From Streptomyces sp. NBC_00620 (GTDB lineage: Bacteria > Actinomycetota > Actinomycetes > Streptomycetales > Streptomycetaceae), in assembly GCF_026341825.1 (NCBI RefSeq), contig NZ_JAPENY010000002.1, positions 1,240,001 through 1,304,000 of the forward strand: a DNA stretch of 64,000 nt, written 5' to 3'. Under the pieces are notes generated by a model. It was not told the origin of the DNA. It made no database searches and saw only the letters and a program-made list of their open reading frames with translations. Below are positions 26,293-34,853 of the stretch, piece after piece. Position numbers and translations under genes: made by a program. The stretch's first letter is position 1; each line of letters opens with the position of its first letter.

Positions 26293-27084
26293 GTGAACGA
26301 CGGCGACGCGACCCTCGCGGCGGAAGCCCAGGGGAGACAGTTCGGCCCGCTCGGCACCGCCTTGGTGATCATCCCGACCTACAACGAGGCGGAGAACATC
26401 AAGAAGATCGTCGGCAGGGTGCGCGCCGCTGTGCCCGAGGCGCACGTCCTGGTGGCCGACGACAACAGCCCCGACGGCACCGGCAAGCTCGCCGACGAGG
26501 TGGCCGCCGAGGACGAGCAGGTCCAGGTGCTGCACCGCAGAGGCAAGGAAGGTCTCGGCGCCGCCTATCTCGCGGGCTTCCGCTGGGGCATCGAGCACGG
26601 CTACGGCGTACTCGTCGAGATGGACGCCGACGGCTCCCACCAGCCGGAGGAACTGCCCCGCTTGCTGACCGCCCTCAAGGGCGCCGACCTCGTGCTCGGC
26701 TCGCGCTGGGTACCCGGCGGGCGGGTCGTGAACTGGCCCAAGTCCCGCGAGTTCATCTCGCGCGGCGGCAGTCTGTACTCCCGAGTCCTGCTCGATGTGC
26801 CGATCCGCGATGTCACGGGCGGCTACCGTGCCTTCCGCAGCGAGACCCTCCAAGGCCTCGGCCTCACCGAGGTCGCCTCCCAGGGCTACTGCTTCCAGGT
26901 CGACCTGGCCCGGCGCGCCGTCAAGGCCGGCTATCACGTGGTCGAGGTGCCGATCACCTTCGTCGAGCGGGAACTCGGCGACTCCAAGATGAGCCGGGAC
27001 ATCCTGGTGGAGGCCCTTTGGCGGGTCACCACGTGGGGCGTGGGGGAGCGGCTCGGACGGATCACGGGGCGCAAGTCCCGCTGA
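26293..27084 (+). CDS. ppm1: Polyprenol monophosphomannose synthase (DPM1-like)
   Basis: 263 residues from GTG 26293, with AAGGGG upstream. GT-A glycosyltransferase family 2: VIIPTYNEAENI, ADDNSPDGT, the metal-binding DxD in VEMDADGSHQPEEL, GSRWVPGG, and EVPITFVERELGDSKMS at the C-terminus. It transfers mannose from GDP-mannose to polyprenyl phosphate for lipid-linked mannosylation, including protein O-mannosylation. It has no fused acyltransferase domain, unlike the mycobacterial Lnt-Ppm1 protein. The upstream leader is unusually long. Confidence 0.9.
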   Translation: MNDGDATLAAEAQGRQFGPLGTALVIIPTYNEAENIKKIVGRVRAAVPEAHVLVADDNSPDGTGKLADEVAAEDEQVQVLHRRGKEGLGAAYLAGFRWGIEHGYGVLVEMDADGSHQPEELPRLLTALKGADLVLGSRWVPGGRVVNWPKSREFISRGGSLYSRVLLDVPIRDVTGGYRAFRSETLQGLGLTEVASQGYCFQVDLARRAVKAGYHVVEVPITFVERELGDSKMSRDILVEALWRVTTWGVGERLGRITGRKSR

Positions 27085-27209
27085 CGGCGATCCGAGCGAC
27101 GTACGGCCTCTGAGCGTGTTCCGGCCTTCAGCGGCTCCGTCCCCGACCCACAGGCGCTGTTGATCATCCGCTTATCCCGTACTGAGCCGCGTCCAGGCAC
27201 ACTGGGAAC

Positions 27210-27785
27210 ATGACGACTGGCGCTCCCACTCCCACGTACCCCGCTCGCCCGCGGCGCTCGCGGCTGCGCACCTTCCTGCCGCTGGGCATCGCCGTGTGGC
27301 TGGTGCTGGAGATCTGGCTGCTGACCGTGGTGGCCGGCGCGGCGAGCGGCCTGACGGTCTTCCTGCTGCTTGTCGCGGGCTTCATCCTCGGCTCCGTGGT
27401 CATCAAGCGGGCCGGGCGCCGGGCCTTCCGCAACCTCAGCGAGACGCTGCAACAGCAGCAGAGCGGGGTGGCGCCCACGAGCGGGACCGGCAAGGGCGAC
27501 GGCAACGGCCTGATGATGCTCGGCGGCCTCCTTCTGATGATCCCCGGCCTGATCTCCGACGCCTTCGGCCTGCTCCTGCTGATCCCGCCGGTCCAGAAGG
27601 CCCTCAGCCGCTACGCGGAGCGGACGATCGACCGCAAGATCGCGGCGGCCTCTCCGGGCACGCTGGGCGACGCCTTCCAGCAGGCACGCATGCACCGCCC
27701 GGACGGCAAGGTCGTACAGGGCGAGGTCATCAGGGACGACACGGGCCGCCAGGAGCCCGGCCCGCGCCCGCCGCTCAACGGCTGA
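27210..27785 (+). CDS. fxsA: FxsA family membrane protein
   Basis: 191 residues from ATG 27210. The FxsA pattern is clear: LPLGIAVWLVLEIWLLTVV, then GLTVFLLLVAGFILGSVV and, after a Gln-rich loop, GGLLLMIPGLISDAFGLLLL IPPVQ. The C-terminal 70 residues are soluble and charged. E. coli FxsA is linked to suppression of phage T7 exclusion through FxsA-PifA interaction; the general role is unknown. A strong hairpin follows the gene. Confidence 0.85.
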   Translation: MTTGAPTPTYPARPRRSRLRTFLPLGIAVWLVLEIWLLTVVAGAASGLTVFLLLVAGFILGSVVIKRAGRRAFRNLSETLQQQQSGVAPTSGTGKGDGNGLMMLGGLLLMIPGLISDAFGLLLLIPPVQKALSRYAERTIDRKIAAASPGTLGDAFQQARMHRPDGKVVQGEVIRDDTGRQEPGPRPPLNG

Positions 27786-27792
27786 GTGCTCG

Positions 27793-27815
27793 CCCTGGGG
27801 GCGCGGCCCCCAGGG
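27793..27815. terminator. Perfect 10-bp stem-loop terminator
   Basis: CCCTGGGGGC, GCG, GCCCCCAGGG: a perfect stem with a 3-base loop, 8 bases after fxsA and before the convergent rbpA stop. Confidence 0.85.
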
Positions 27816-27926
27816 CCGGCGCCTCCGGGCGTCCCCGGAACGCACAAAGCCACGGACCCCGTACCCATCAGGTACGGCGCCCGCGGCTGCGTGCGTTCGT
27901 GGTATGCCACTCAACCCCCGGAGGGG

Positions 27927-28301
27927 TTACGCGGACTTGCGGCTGTCCCGCGGATGTACCGCGATGTTCATCGCGCCGGAGCGCAGAACCGCCAGACGCT
28001 CCTCAAGGACCTCTTCGAGTTCCTCTCGGGTGCGTCGCTCCATCAGCATGTCCCAATGTGTACGCGCGGGCTTGGCCTTCTTTTCCTCAGGGCCGTCGCC
28101 GTCCACCAGGAGTGCCTGGGCCCCGCAGACCTTGCACTCCCACTCGGACGGGATCTCCGCCTCGACCGAGAAGGGCATCTCAAAGCGATGTCCCTTCTCG
28201 CATGCGTACTCCACGGCCTGGCGCGGGGCCAGGTCGATGCCGCGGTCCGTCTCGTAGCTTGTCACCACGAGGCGCGTACCGCGAAGAGCTCGCTCACTCA
28301 T
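27927..28301 (-). CDS. rbpA: RNA polymerase-binding protein RbpA
   Basis: 124 residues from ATG 28301. An essential actinobacterial activator that binds RNA polymerase and group 1/2 sigma factors and stabilises the open complex. The N-terminal MSERALRGTRLVVTSYETD is the conserved tail. The core domain has CEKGHRFEMPF and WECKVCG (zinc-type cysteines), and the C-terminal sigma-interaction helix is THWDMLMERRTREELEEVL. A SigR-type promoter lies 62-87 bases upstream, matching the known SigR control of rbpA in S. coelicolor (SCO1421). Confidence 0.97.
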   Translation of the reverse strand: MSERALRGTRLVVTSYETDRGIDLAPRQAVEYACEKGHRFEMPFSVEAEIPSEWECKVCGAQALLVDGDGPEEKKAKPARTHWDMLMERRTREELEEVLEERLAVLRSGAMNIAVHPRDSRKSA

Positions 28302-28362
28302 GAATCGTGCCTCCCGGGCTTGTCGCCCACAGGACAGGTGTCGCTGTCGTCGTCATCCGGTC

Positions 28363-28388
28363 AACGTCCGGTCGGCGGTAAAGATTCC
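28363..28388 (-). promoter_or_regulatory. SigR-type promoter of rbpA
   Basis: Minus strand GGAAT (28388-28384), an 18-base spacer, then GTT (28365-28363): an exact match to the SigR consensus GGAAT-N18-GTT. It implies induction of rbpA by thiol-oxidative stress. Confidence 0.85.
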
Positions 28389-28555
28389 CGTTCCGGGTCA
28401 TGCGTCGCCGTCGTAGCCGCCCCTTGTTGTACCCACCTGCGCCCGCTTTGTCACATCTGAGAGCAGATGTAACCCGGCGTTTCAGTATCTTGACGCGCAG
28501 TAACGGTACGCCTGGCAGGCCAAACGCGTACACTACCGGCCTTTGGCCTCCGGCG

Positions 28556-29908
28556 CTAAATCCTGTCGGGTACGGGATTCCCCGCGTCGCGTATCGCCTG
28601 TCGCACCGGCACCCTCGCGAGCAGCACGAACCCGATGACGAAGAAGGCCACAAGCGAGATGATCGCGTCCCGATAACTTCCGGTCAGCTGGTACGTGAGC
28701 CCGAACAGCAGAGGGCCCAGCCAGCTCATTCCGCGGTCGCTCATCTCGTACGCGGAGAAGTACTCGGCCTCCTTGCCGCTCGGCACGAGATGCGAGAACA
28801 GGGAGCGCGACAGGGCCTGGCTGCCGCCCAGGACGAGCCCGATGCCGGCGGCCAGGACGAAGAACCAGACGGGCGCGCCGGCGGGCAGGAAGTACCCGGC
28901 GCCGAGTGTCACGGTCCAGGCGACGAGCGAGCCGAGGATCGTACGTTTCGCGCCGTACCTGCGCGCCAGCCGTCCCATGCCCAGGGCGCCCCCGACCGCG
29001 AGCACCTGGACCAGCAGCACGGCGACGATCAGGGTCGACTGGCCGAGGCCCAGCTCCTCCGAACCGTAGATCGAGGCCTGTGAGATGACCGTCTGGATGC
29101 CGTCGTTGTAGACGAGGTAGGCGAGAAGGAAGGACAGGGTGAGCGGTTTGCCGCGCATGTCGCGCACGGTGGCCGCCAGTTGCCGCCATCCGGGCGCGGA
29201 CGCCGTCCCGGCAGGGGTCTTGCGCCTGTCGTCGCGCAGACGCTTGAGCGGTACGAGGGTGAAGGCGCCCCACCAGACGCCCGCCGAGGCCAGACAGATG
29301 CGGACCGCCGTCGACTCGGAGACGCCGAAGGTGTCGTGGGCCGTGAACAGGATCAGGTTCGCGACCAGAACGAGGGAGCCCGCCGCGTAGCCGAAGGCCC
29401 AGCCCCGGGACGAGACCGCGTCACGCTCCTCGGGCGGGGCGATCTCCGGCAGGTAGGAGTTGTAGAGGACCATCGACACGGCCACCGAGGCGTTGGCGAC
29501 GATCAACAGCAGACCGCCGAGCAGATAGCGGTCGCCGTCCAGGAAGAACATGCCCGTGGTGGCCGCGGCGCCCACATAGGCGGCGGCCGCGAGCAACGGC
29601 TTCTTGCGGCCCGTGCGGTCGGCGGCCGCGCCCGCGATCGGCATCACGAAGATCGACAGGATGACGGACACCGAGACCGAGTACGCGAAGAAGGAACCGG
29701 CGCGGATCGGTATCCCCAGCGGATGCACGAAGCCGTCCGCGTCCGCCGCCGCCTTGGCGACCGACGTCAGATAGGGGCCGAGGAACACGGTGAGCACGCT
29801 CGTCGAGTAGACGGAGCACGCCCAGTCGTACATGTACCAGCCGTGTTGCTCGCGCCGTCGCTCGGCGGCCTCGTCGGCCGCCTGTGCGCGCACGGTGTCA
29901 GTGCCCAC
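28556..29908 (-). CDS. MFS transporter of the UMF1/Atg22-like type
   Basis: 450 residues from GTG 29908. About twelve transmembrane helices. QHGWYMYDWACSVYSTSVLT at the N-terminus and the ADRTGRKKPLLA loop are typical of the UMF1 family (related to yeast Atg22 vacuolar effluxers). The substrate is unknown; small-molecule or amino-acid efflux is possible. It follows the GDPD gene by 40 bases on the same strand and may be its operon partner. Confidence 0.85.
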   Translation of the reverse strand: MGTDTVRAQAADEAAERRREQHGWYMYDWACSVYSTSVLTVFLGPYLTSVAKAAADADGFVHPLGIPIRAGSFFAYSVSVSVILSIFVMPIAGAAADRTGRKKPLLAAAAYVGAAATTGMFFLDGDRYLLGGLLLIVANASVAVSMVLYNSYLPEIAPPEERDAVSSRGWAFGYAAGSLVLVANLILFTAHDTFGVSESTAVRICLASAGVWWGAFTLVPLKRLRDDRRKTPAGTASAPGWRQLAATVRDMRGKPLTLSFLLAYLVYNDGIQTVISQASIYGSEELGLGQSTLIVAVLLVQVLAVGGALGMGRLARRYGAKRTILGSLVAWTVTLGAGYFLPAGAPVWFFVLAAGIGLVLGGSQALSRSLFSHLVPSGKEAEYFSAYEMSDRGMSWLGPLLFGLTYQLTGSYRDAIISLVAFFVIGFVLLARVPVRQAIRDAGNPVPDRI

Positions 29909-29948
29909 CCGTGCCCCTCGCTTCCCGTGAACGGACCGCGCGGCGGGC

Positions 29949-30716
29949 TCAGACCCAGGTGCCCCGGTCCTCCAGGACCCTGCGCAGCGTGTCGATGTGA
30001 TCGGTCATGATGCCATCGACTCCCAGGTCCAGGAGCCGGTGCATGCGATCCGCCTCGTTGACCGTCCACACGTGGACCTGCAACCCGCGCGCGTGGGCGG
30101 CGCGCAGGAAGCGCCGGTCGACCACCGGCACGCCCGACTGGGACACGGGTACCTGGGCGGCGACCGCCGAGCCGCGCACCGCGGCCGGTATGCCGTACGA
30201 GCGCAGCCGCAGCCCCAGGACGCCCCGGGTGCCGTACGAGGTGGCCAGGCGCGGCCCGGCCAGGCGCTGGGCGCGGAAGACGCGCGCCTCGGAGAACGAG
30301 CCGACGCAGACGCGGTCCCAGGCGTTGGTGCGGCCGATCAGGTTGAGCAGGGGATGGAGGGCCGGTTCCGCCTTGATGTCGACGTTCCAGCGCACCTCGG
30401 GAAAGGTTTCGAGCAGCTCTTCGAAGAGGGGGACCGGTTCTTTGCCCGCCACGCGCGCGTGGCGCACGTCCTCCCACGGGAGGTCCGCGATCCGGCCCGC
30501 TCCGTCGGTCACCCGGTCCAGGGTCGAGTCGTGGAAGGCGACGAGCTTGCCGTCCGCCGTCGCGTGTACGTCCGTCTCGATGTAGCGGTAGCCCGCCTCC
30601 ACCGCCCGCCGGAACTGGGCCAGGGTGTTCTCCAGACCGTCCGCGGCGCCGCCCCGGTGCGCGAAGGGGATTGGGCCGGGGTGGTCGAGGTACGGGTGGC
30701 GTATACGCGTGCTCAC
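29949..30716 (-). CDS. Glycerophosphodiester phosphodiesterase
   Basis: 255 residues from GTG 30716; the GTGA overlap with the upstream gene sets the start. GDPD TIM barrel with the catalytic and metal residues visible: PFAHRGGAADGLENTLAQF, ETDVHATADGKLVAFHDSTL, the EVRWNVDIK segment and the C-terminal VHVWTVNEADRMHRLLDLGV. No signal peptide, so it acts in the cytoplasm on glycerophosphodiesters. It is translationally coupled to a YczE-type membrane protein, which hints at import of the substrate or export of a product. Confidence 0.92.
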   Translation of the reverse strand: MSTRIRHPYLDHPGPIPFAHRGGAADGLENTLAQFRRAVEAGYRYIETDVHATADGKLVAFHDSTLDRVTDGAGRIADLPWEDVRHARVAGKEPVPLFEELLETFPEVRWNVDIKAEPALHPLLNLIGRTNAWDRVCVGSFSEARVFRAQRLAGPRLATSYGTRGVLGLRLRSYGIPAAVRGSAVAAQVPVSQSGVPVVDRRFLRAAHARGLQVHVWTVNEADRMHRLLDLGVDGIMTDHIDTLRRVLEDRGTWV

Positions 30717-31426
30717 CCGGGCAGTATGGCGCGCTCCGGTTGACCGGTGGCAACGACCGTGCTGCCGCCCGGTGCCGTGGGGGCGGCGAACACGCGCAGG
30801 AAGAACTGGGCCAGCGGACCGATCGCGACGGCGTACAGCACGGTGCCGATGCCGACCGTGCCGCCGAGGGCGAAGCCGGTCGCGACGACCGCCACTTCGA
30901 CGGCCGTGCGCATCAGGCGGATCGAGCGGCCGGTCCGCCGGTGCAGGCCTGTCATCAGGCCGTCGCGCGGTCCCGGACCGAAGCGTGCGGTGATGTAGAG
31001 GCCGGTCGCCGCACCGTTCAGCAGGATGCCCGCCACGAGAAGGGGAATCCGTACGGCCAGGCTGTGCGCGGCGGGCAGGAGGGCGAGGGTGCCGTCCATG
31101 GCGATGCCGACCACGAAGACGTTGGAGACCGTGCCCAGGCCCGGGCGCTGGCGGAGCGGGATCCACAGGAGCAGCACCGCCGCGCCCACGAAGATCGACA
31201 CCACGCCGATCGTCAGGCCGGTCAGCTCGGCGAGCCCCTGGTGGAGCACGTTCCAGGGCTCCAAGCCGAGGCCCGCCTCCACGAGCAGGGCGGAGCTCGC
31301 GCCGTACAGCGCCAGGCCGGCGTACAGCTGGACGAGTCGACGCGGGAACCGTCCGGACTTGAGGAGTCCGGTCTCCGATTGGCTGGACAAGATGAAGCCC
31401 CCTGTGGTGGTCGTGGCCTGACACAT
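30713..31426 (-). CDS. YczE/DUF161-type integral membrane protein
   Basis: 237 residues from ATG 31426. TTG 31390, which has AGGGGG before it, would give 225 residues and is also plausible. About five to six transmembrane helices (LVQLYAGLALYGASSALLVE, IGVVSIFVGAAVLLLWIP and others) with the loop GLGLEPWNVLHQGL typical of YitT/YczE proteins. The divergent neighbour is a MocR regulator. MocR-DUF161 pairs are a known conserved module (YczR-YczE), but the transported substrate is unknown. Its stop overlaps the GDPD start by GTGA. Confidence 0.85.
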   Translation of the reverse strand: MCQATTTTGGFILSSQSETGLLKSGRFPRRLVQLYAGLALYGASSALLVEAGLGLEPWNVLHQGLAELTGLTIGVVSIFVGAAVLLLWIPLRQRPGLGTVSNVFVVGIAMDGTLALLPAAHSLAVRIPLLVAGILLNGAATGLYITARFGPGPRDGLMTGLHRRTGRSIRLMRTAVEVAVVATGFALGGTVGIGTVLYAVAIGPLAQFFLRVFAAPTAPGGSTVVATGQPERAILPG

Positions 31427-31433
31427 GACACTC

Positions 31434-31455
31434 TGTGGCTTGAGAAGGAACCACA
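31434..31455. promoter_or_regulatory. Imperfect inverted repeat, candidate MocR operator
   Basis: TGTGG (31434-31438) and CCACA (31451-31455) flank 12 bases between the divergent membrane-protein and MocR genes. MocR operators are more often direct repeats, so this is a weak candidate. Confidence 0.3.
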
Positions 31456-31490
31456 TCCATGGCCAATTCGGGGAAGGTGGACTGGGAATC

Positions 31491-32990
31491 ATGACTCAGT
31501 GGACTTCGGCGGTGGGTGCCGCTCAGCTCGCCCGGCTCCTCAACTCCCAGCAGGAGCGCCCCGCGGGGCCCGGCACCCGCCGCCCGCCCGCCTATCGCGC
31601 GCTCGCCGACGGCATCCGGCTGCTGGTGCTCGAAGGACGGGTGCCGGTCGCCGCGCGGCTGCCCGCCGAGCGGGAACTCGCGCTGTCCCTGTCCGTCAGC
31701 CGTACGACGGTCGCCGCGGCCTACGAGGCGCTGCGGTCCGAAGGATTCCTGGAGTCCCGCCGCGGAGCGGGCAGCTGGACCGCCGTGCCCGCGGGGAACC
31801 CGCTGCCCGCGCGCGGCCTTGAACCGTTGCCGCCCGAAGCCCTCGGATCCATGATCGACCTCGGCTGCGCGGCGCTGCCCGCGCCCGAGCCCTGGCTCAC
31901 CCGGGCCGTGCAGGGCGCCCTGGAGGAGCTGCCGCCGTACGCGCACACCCACGGCGACTATCCCGCCGGACTGCCCGCGCTGCGCTCGATGCTCGCCGAG
32001 CGGTACACGGCGCGCGGGATACCGACCATGCCCGAGCAGATCATGGTGACCACCGGGGCGATGGGAGCGATCGACGCGATCTGTCATCTCTTCGCCGGGC
32101 GCGGTGAACGGATCGCCGTCGAGTCGCCCTCGTACGCCAACATCCTTCAGCTGATGCGCGAGGCCGGGGCCCGGCTGGTGCCCGTCGCCATGGCCGAGGG
32201 GCTCGCCGGGTGGGACATGGACCGCTGGCGGCAGGTCCTGCGGGATTCGGCTCCCCGGCTCGCGTATGTCGTCGCCGACTTCCACAACCCGACGGGCGCC
32301 CTTGCCGACGAGGACCAGCGGCGGGTGCTCGTGGACGCGGCGCGGTCTGCTGGGACTGTGCTCGTCGTGGACGAGACGATGAGCGAACTGCATCTGGACG
32401 ACGGGGTGCACATGCCCCGCCCCGTGAGCAGTTTCGACCCCGCAGGATCGACCGTCATCACGGTCGGGTCCGCAAGCAAGGCCTTCTGGGCCGGGATGCG
32501 CATCGGGTGGGTGCGGGCCGCCCCCGATGTGATCCGCAGCCTGGTCTCCGCGCGCGCGTACGCCGACCTGGGCACGCCCGTGCTGGAGCAGTTGGCCGTG
32601 AACTGGCTGCTCAGCACCGGGGGCTGGGAGCAGGCCGTGGAGATCCGGCGGACGCAGGCCCGGGAGAACCGGGACGACCTGGTCGCCGCGGTGCGGCGGC
32701 AGCTGCCCGAGTGGGATTTCTCGGTGCCGCGGGGCGGGCTCACGTTGTGGGTGCGGACCGGAGGCCTGTCGGGGTCGCGGCTGGCCGAGATGGGGGAGCG
32801 GGTGGGGGTCCGCGTGCCGTCCGGGCCACGGTTCGGGGTGGACGGCGCCTTCGAGGGGTATGTGCGGTTGCCGTTCACTGTGGGGGGTGCGGTGGCCGAG
32901 GAGGCGGCGGTGCGGCTCGCTGCGGCGGCGCGGTTGGTGGAGACGGGGGGTAGTGGGGGGAGTGAGGTGCCTCGGACGTTTGTGGCTTAG
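31491..32990 (+). CDS. MocR family (GntR-HTH plus aminotransferase domain) regulator
   Basis: 499 residues from ATG 31491. The N-terminal GntR winged helix (about 35-110: LPAERELALSLSVSRTTVAA, then YEALRSEGFLESRRGAG) is fused to a fold-type I aminotransferase-like domain. The PLP lysine sits in GSASKAFWAGMRIGW and the DFHNPTG motif is intact. It should bind PLP and sense an amine or PLP level, controlling the divergent DUF161 membrane-protein gene. Repeat family A starts 6 bases after its stop. Confidence 0.92.
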   Translation: MTQWTSAVGAAQLARLLNSQQERPAGPGTRRPPAYRALADGIRLLVLEGRVPVAARLPAERELALSLSVSRTTVAAAYEALRSEGFLESRRGAGSWTAVPAGNPLPARGLEPLPPEALGSMIDLGCAALPAPEPWLTRAVQGALEELPPYAHTHGDYPAGLPALRSMLAERYTARGIPTMPEQIMVTTGAMGAIDAICHLFAGRGERIAVESPSYANILQLMREAGARLVPVAMAEGLAGWDMDRWRQVLRDSAPRLAYVVADFHNPTGALADEDQRRVLVDAARSAGTVLVVDETMSELHLDDGVHMPRPVSSFDPAGSTVITVGSASKAFWAGMRIGWVRAAPDVIRSLVSARAYADLGTPVLEQLAVNWLLSTGGWEQAVEIRRTQARENRDDLVAAVRRQLPEWDFSVPRGGLTLWVRTGGLSGSRLAEMGERVGVRVPSGPRFGVDGAFEGYVRLPFTVGGAVAEEAAVRLAAAARLVETGGSGGSEVPRTFVA

Positions 32991-32996
32991 GTGGGG

Positions 32997-33055
32997 TTTT
33001 TCGCCCCCTCCGCCCCTTCCCGTCCCGTTCCTGAGGGCTCCGCCCCCAGACCCCC
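32997..33055 (+). repeat. Repeat family A copy downstream of the MocR gene
   Basis: It begins TTTTTCGCCCCCTCCGCCCC and ends CCCCCAGACCCCC. It aligns over its length with the minus-strand copy at 10165-10224. Both start a few bases after a stop codon in the same sense, so they lie in transcript 3' ends. It continues into a CGTCCTCAGACGCCGGACGG segment that forms the end of sffA. Confidence 0.75.
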
Positions 33056-33078
33056 GTGTCGCGCTGACGCGCTCGTCC

Positions 33079-34623
33079 TCAGACGCCGGACGGGCTGATC
33101 TCCGCCTCTGCCGGAGTCGTGCGCTCCGGTAGGAGGTCCAGGACCGCCCGCCGATGGGTGTCGCTGGTCGCGTCGTCGTAGGGGTCCGGGGTCGCCGGGA
33201 CCTGGAGGCGGAGGACCGGGCCGGTGCCCAGGCGGGCGTAGCCCCGACCCGGGGGTACCTCACGGGTGGGCGTGGTGTGCGGGGGTGAGCCCAGTACCGC
33301 CCCCAGCTGGGCGGAGGACGCGGGACCGAGCACCACGCGCGCGCGAGTGTGCTGGCGGACGGCGTCGCTGAGGGAGTCCAGGCTGTCGAAGTGCTCGGCC
33401 ACGACGACCGTGACACCGGCCGCGCGGCCATGGCGCAGAGGGACCTGGAGGAGTGACTGTGGGTCGTTGCGGCCGTCGACGGCGGCGAAGTGGCCCAGCG
33501 CGCTCGGACGGTCCAGCAGGATCCACAGCGGGTGCTTGGTGTCGTCCGGCGCGGACTGGCCGGCCTGACGGGCGCGGTTCGCGGCGATGAGACGCCGTTC
33601 CGTCTCATGGGCGGCCCACTCCAGGCTCGCGAGCGCCCCGGCGAGCCCGCACTCGACGGCCAGTACACCCTCGCGGCCGGTCAGGCACGCGTACTCGCCG
33701 GTGCCCGCTCCCTCCACGATCACGACATCGCCGTACTGGAGACACTGCAGGGCGATCGAGCGCAGCAGTGTGGTGGTGCCGCTGCCGGGCTCGCCCGCGA
33801 CCAGCAGATGCGGCTCCGTGGAGCGGACTCCCGTGCGCCAGACGACCGGGGGGACGTCACGCTGTTCCTCGCCGTAGGTGAGGGGGAGCGTGCGCTGGAC
33901 GTCGGCGGGGTCGGTGAAGCCGAGGACCGTCTCGCCGGGTGCGGTCACGAACCGCTGGGCGGCGATGTCGGTCGGGAGCGGCGGGAGGACCGTGATCCTC
34001 AGCTCGTTGCCCTCCTCGTCCCACTCGAAGTGGTATTCGCGGCCGCGGCCGGACTTGGCGTGCAGCAGCTGCTCGATCCGGGCGCGGGACTCCGCCTCGC
34101 CGTCGGTGAAGTACGCCGGGTAGCGGAGGAGGAGCCGGGACACACGTCCGTCCTCGTCGAAGTCGTAGGAGGAGAAGGCCTTCTCCCAGTCGCCGCCGTG
34201 GGCATAGAGGGGGGCGGGGTCCTCGGCCGCGGAGAAGTACGGGACCAGGGCCTCGTACAGCGACTGGAGGCGCTGGGTCTGCGACTCGTCGGGGCCCGTC
34301 GGCTCCGGGGCGGTGCGTTCGCGGCCCGCCCACGCTGCCGCCGCCATCAGCGTGATGACGGCGAGCAGCGGTCCGTACGGCACCAGTGCCACGACCAGGA
34401 CCACCGAGGCCACCAGGAACAGCAGGGGCCCGCGCCGGTCCTTGGGCGTGGCGGCCCACTTGCGCCGTCCGGCAGCTGCCAGCCGGCGCAGTCCACGAGT
34501 GATCGTGATCAGCGGGTGGAGGACGTCGGTGGCGCTGTCGGCTGCCGTTCGGGCCAGATCCCGGCTTCGGGCGATCTGTGCGCTGCCGTTGCTCAGAATG
34601 CGGGGGAGAGGGCGCCGGGCCAC
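33079..34623 (-). CDS. sffA: SpoIIIE/FtsK-like sporulation protein SffA
   Basis: 514 residues from GTG 34623, behind AGGAG. Two transmembrane helices (about 66-100) are followed by a FtsK/SpoIIIE-type ATPase domain. The P-loop reads GEPGSGTTT at 277-285, with Thr at the position of the Walker A lysine. Walker B is WILLD. SmeA is encoded directly upstream, and the smeA-sffA pair in S. coelicolor is sporulation-specific and places SffA at sporulation septa to aid chromosome segregation. The last residues, EISPSGV and stop, lie in a common Streptomyces intergenic repeat. Confidence 0.85.
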   Translation of the reverse strand: MARRPLPRILSNGSAQIARSRDLARTAADSATDVLHPLITITRGLRRLAAAGRRKWAATPKDRRGPLLFLVASVVLVVALVPYGPLLAVITLMAAAAWAGRERTAPEPTGPDESQTQRLQSLYEALVPYFSAAEDPAPLYAHGGDWEKAFSSYDFDEDGRVSRLLLRYPAYFTDGEAESRARIEQLLHAKSGRGREYHFEWDEEGNELRITVLPPLPTDIAAQRFVTAPGETVLGFTDPADVQRTLPLTYGEEQRDVPPVVWRTGVRSTEPHLLVAGEPGSGTTTLLRSIALQCLQYGDVVIVEGAGTGEYACLTGREGVLAVECGLAGALASLEWAAHETERRLIAANRARQAGQSAPDDTKHPLWILLDRPSALGHFAAVDGRNDPQSLLQVPLRHGRAAGVTVVVAEHFDSLDSLSDAVRQHTRARVVLGPASSAQLGAVLGSPPHTTPTREVPPGRGYARLGTGPVLRLQVPATPDPYDDATSDTHRRAVLDLLPERTTPAEAEISPSGV

Positions 34624-34658
34624 TGCTGTCTCCTGATGGTGCGTGCGAGAGAGGGACG

Positions 34659-34853
34659 TCAGAACTTGATCCCGCCGAGGAGGCCCGCAAGGCTCTCCCC
34701 GCCGGCCTTGATGCTCGGAGCGATGGCCGTGCTCGCCATGTAGAACCCGAACAGCGCGGCCACAAAGGCATGCGACGCCTTGAGCCCGTCCTTCTTGAAG
34801 AAGAGGAACACGATGATGCCGAGGAGGACGACGCCTGAGATGGACAGAATCAT
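34659..34853 (-). CDS. smeA: Small sporulation membrane protein SmeA
   Basis: 64 residues from ATG 34853, behind AGGAGAG. It has two hydrophobic helices (about 1-19 MILSISGVVLLGIIVFLFF, and 27-45) joined by a short basic loop KKDGLKAS. It matches the S. coelicolor SmeA description: a small membrane protein that brings SffA to sporulation septa. sffA starts 35 bases downstream, so the two should be one operon. Confidence 0.85.
   Translation of the reverse strand: MILSISGVVLLGIIVFLFFKKDGLKASHAFVAALFGFYMASTAIAPSIKAGGESLAGLLGGIKF

Noticed and set aside
29949..33668. A single 1239-residue minus-strand reading frame.
   Set aside because: Only its last 255 codons (the GDPD) show protein-like composition. 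The rest lies opposite the MocR gene and other real genes and is an antisense artefact of high GC.
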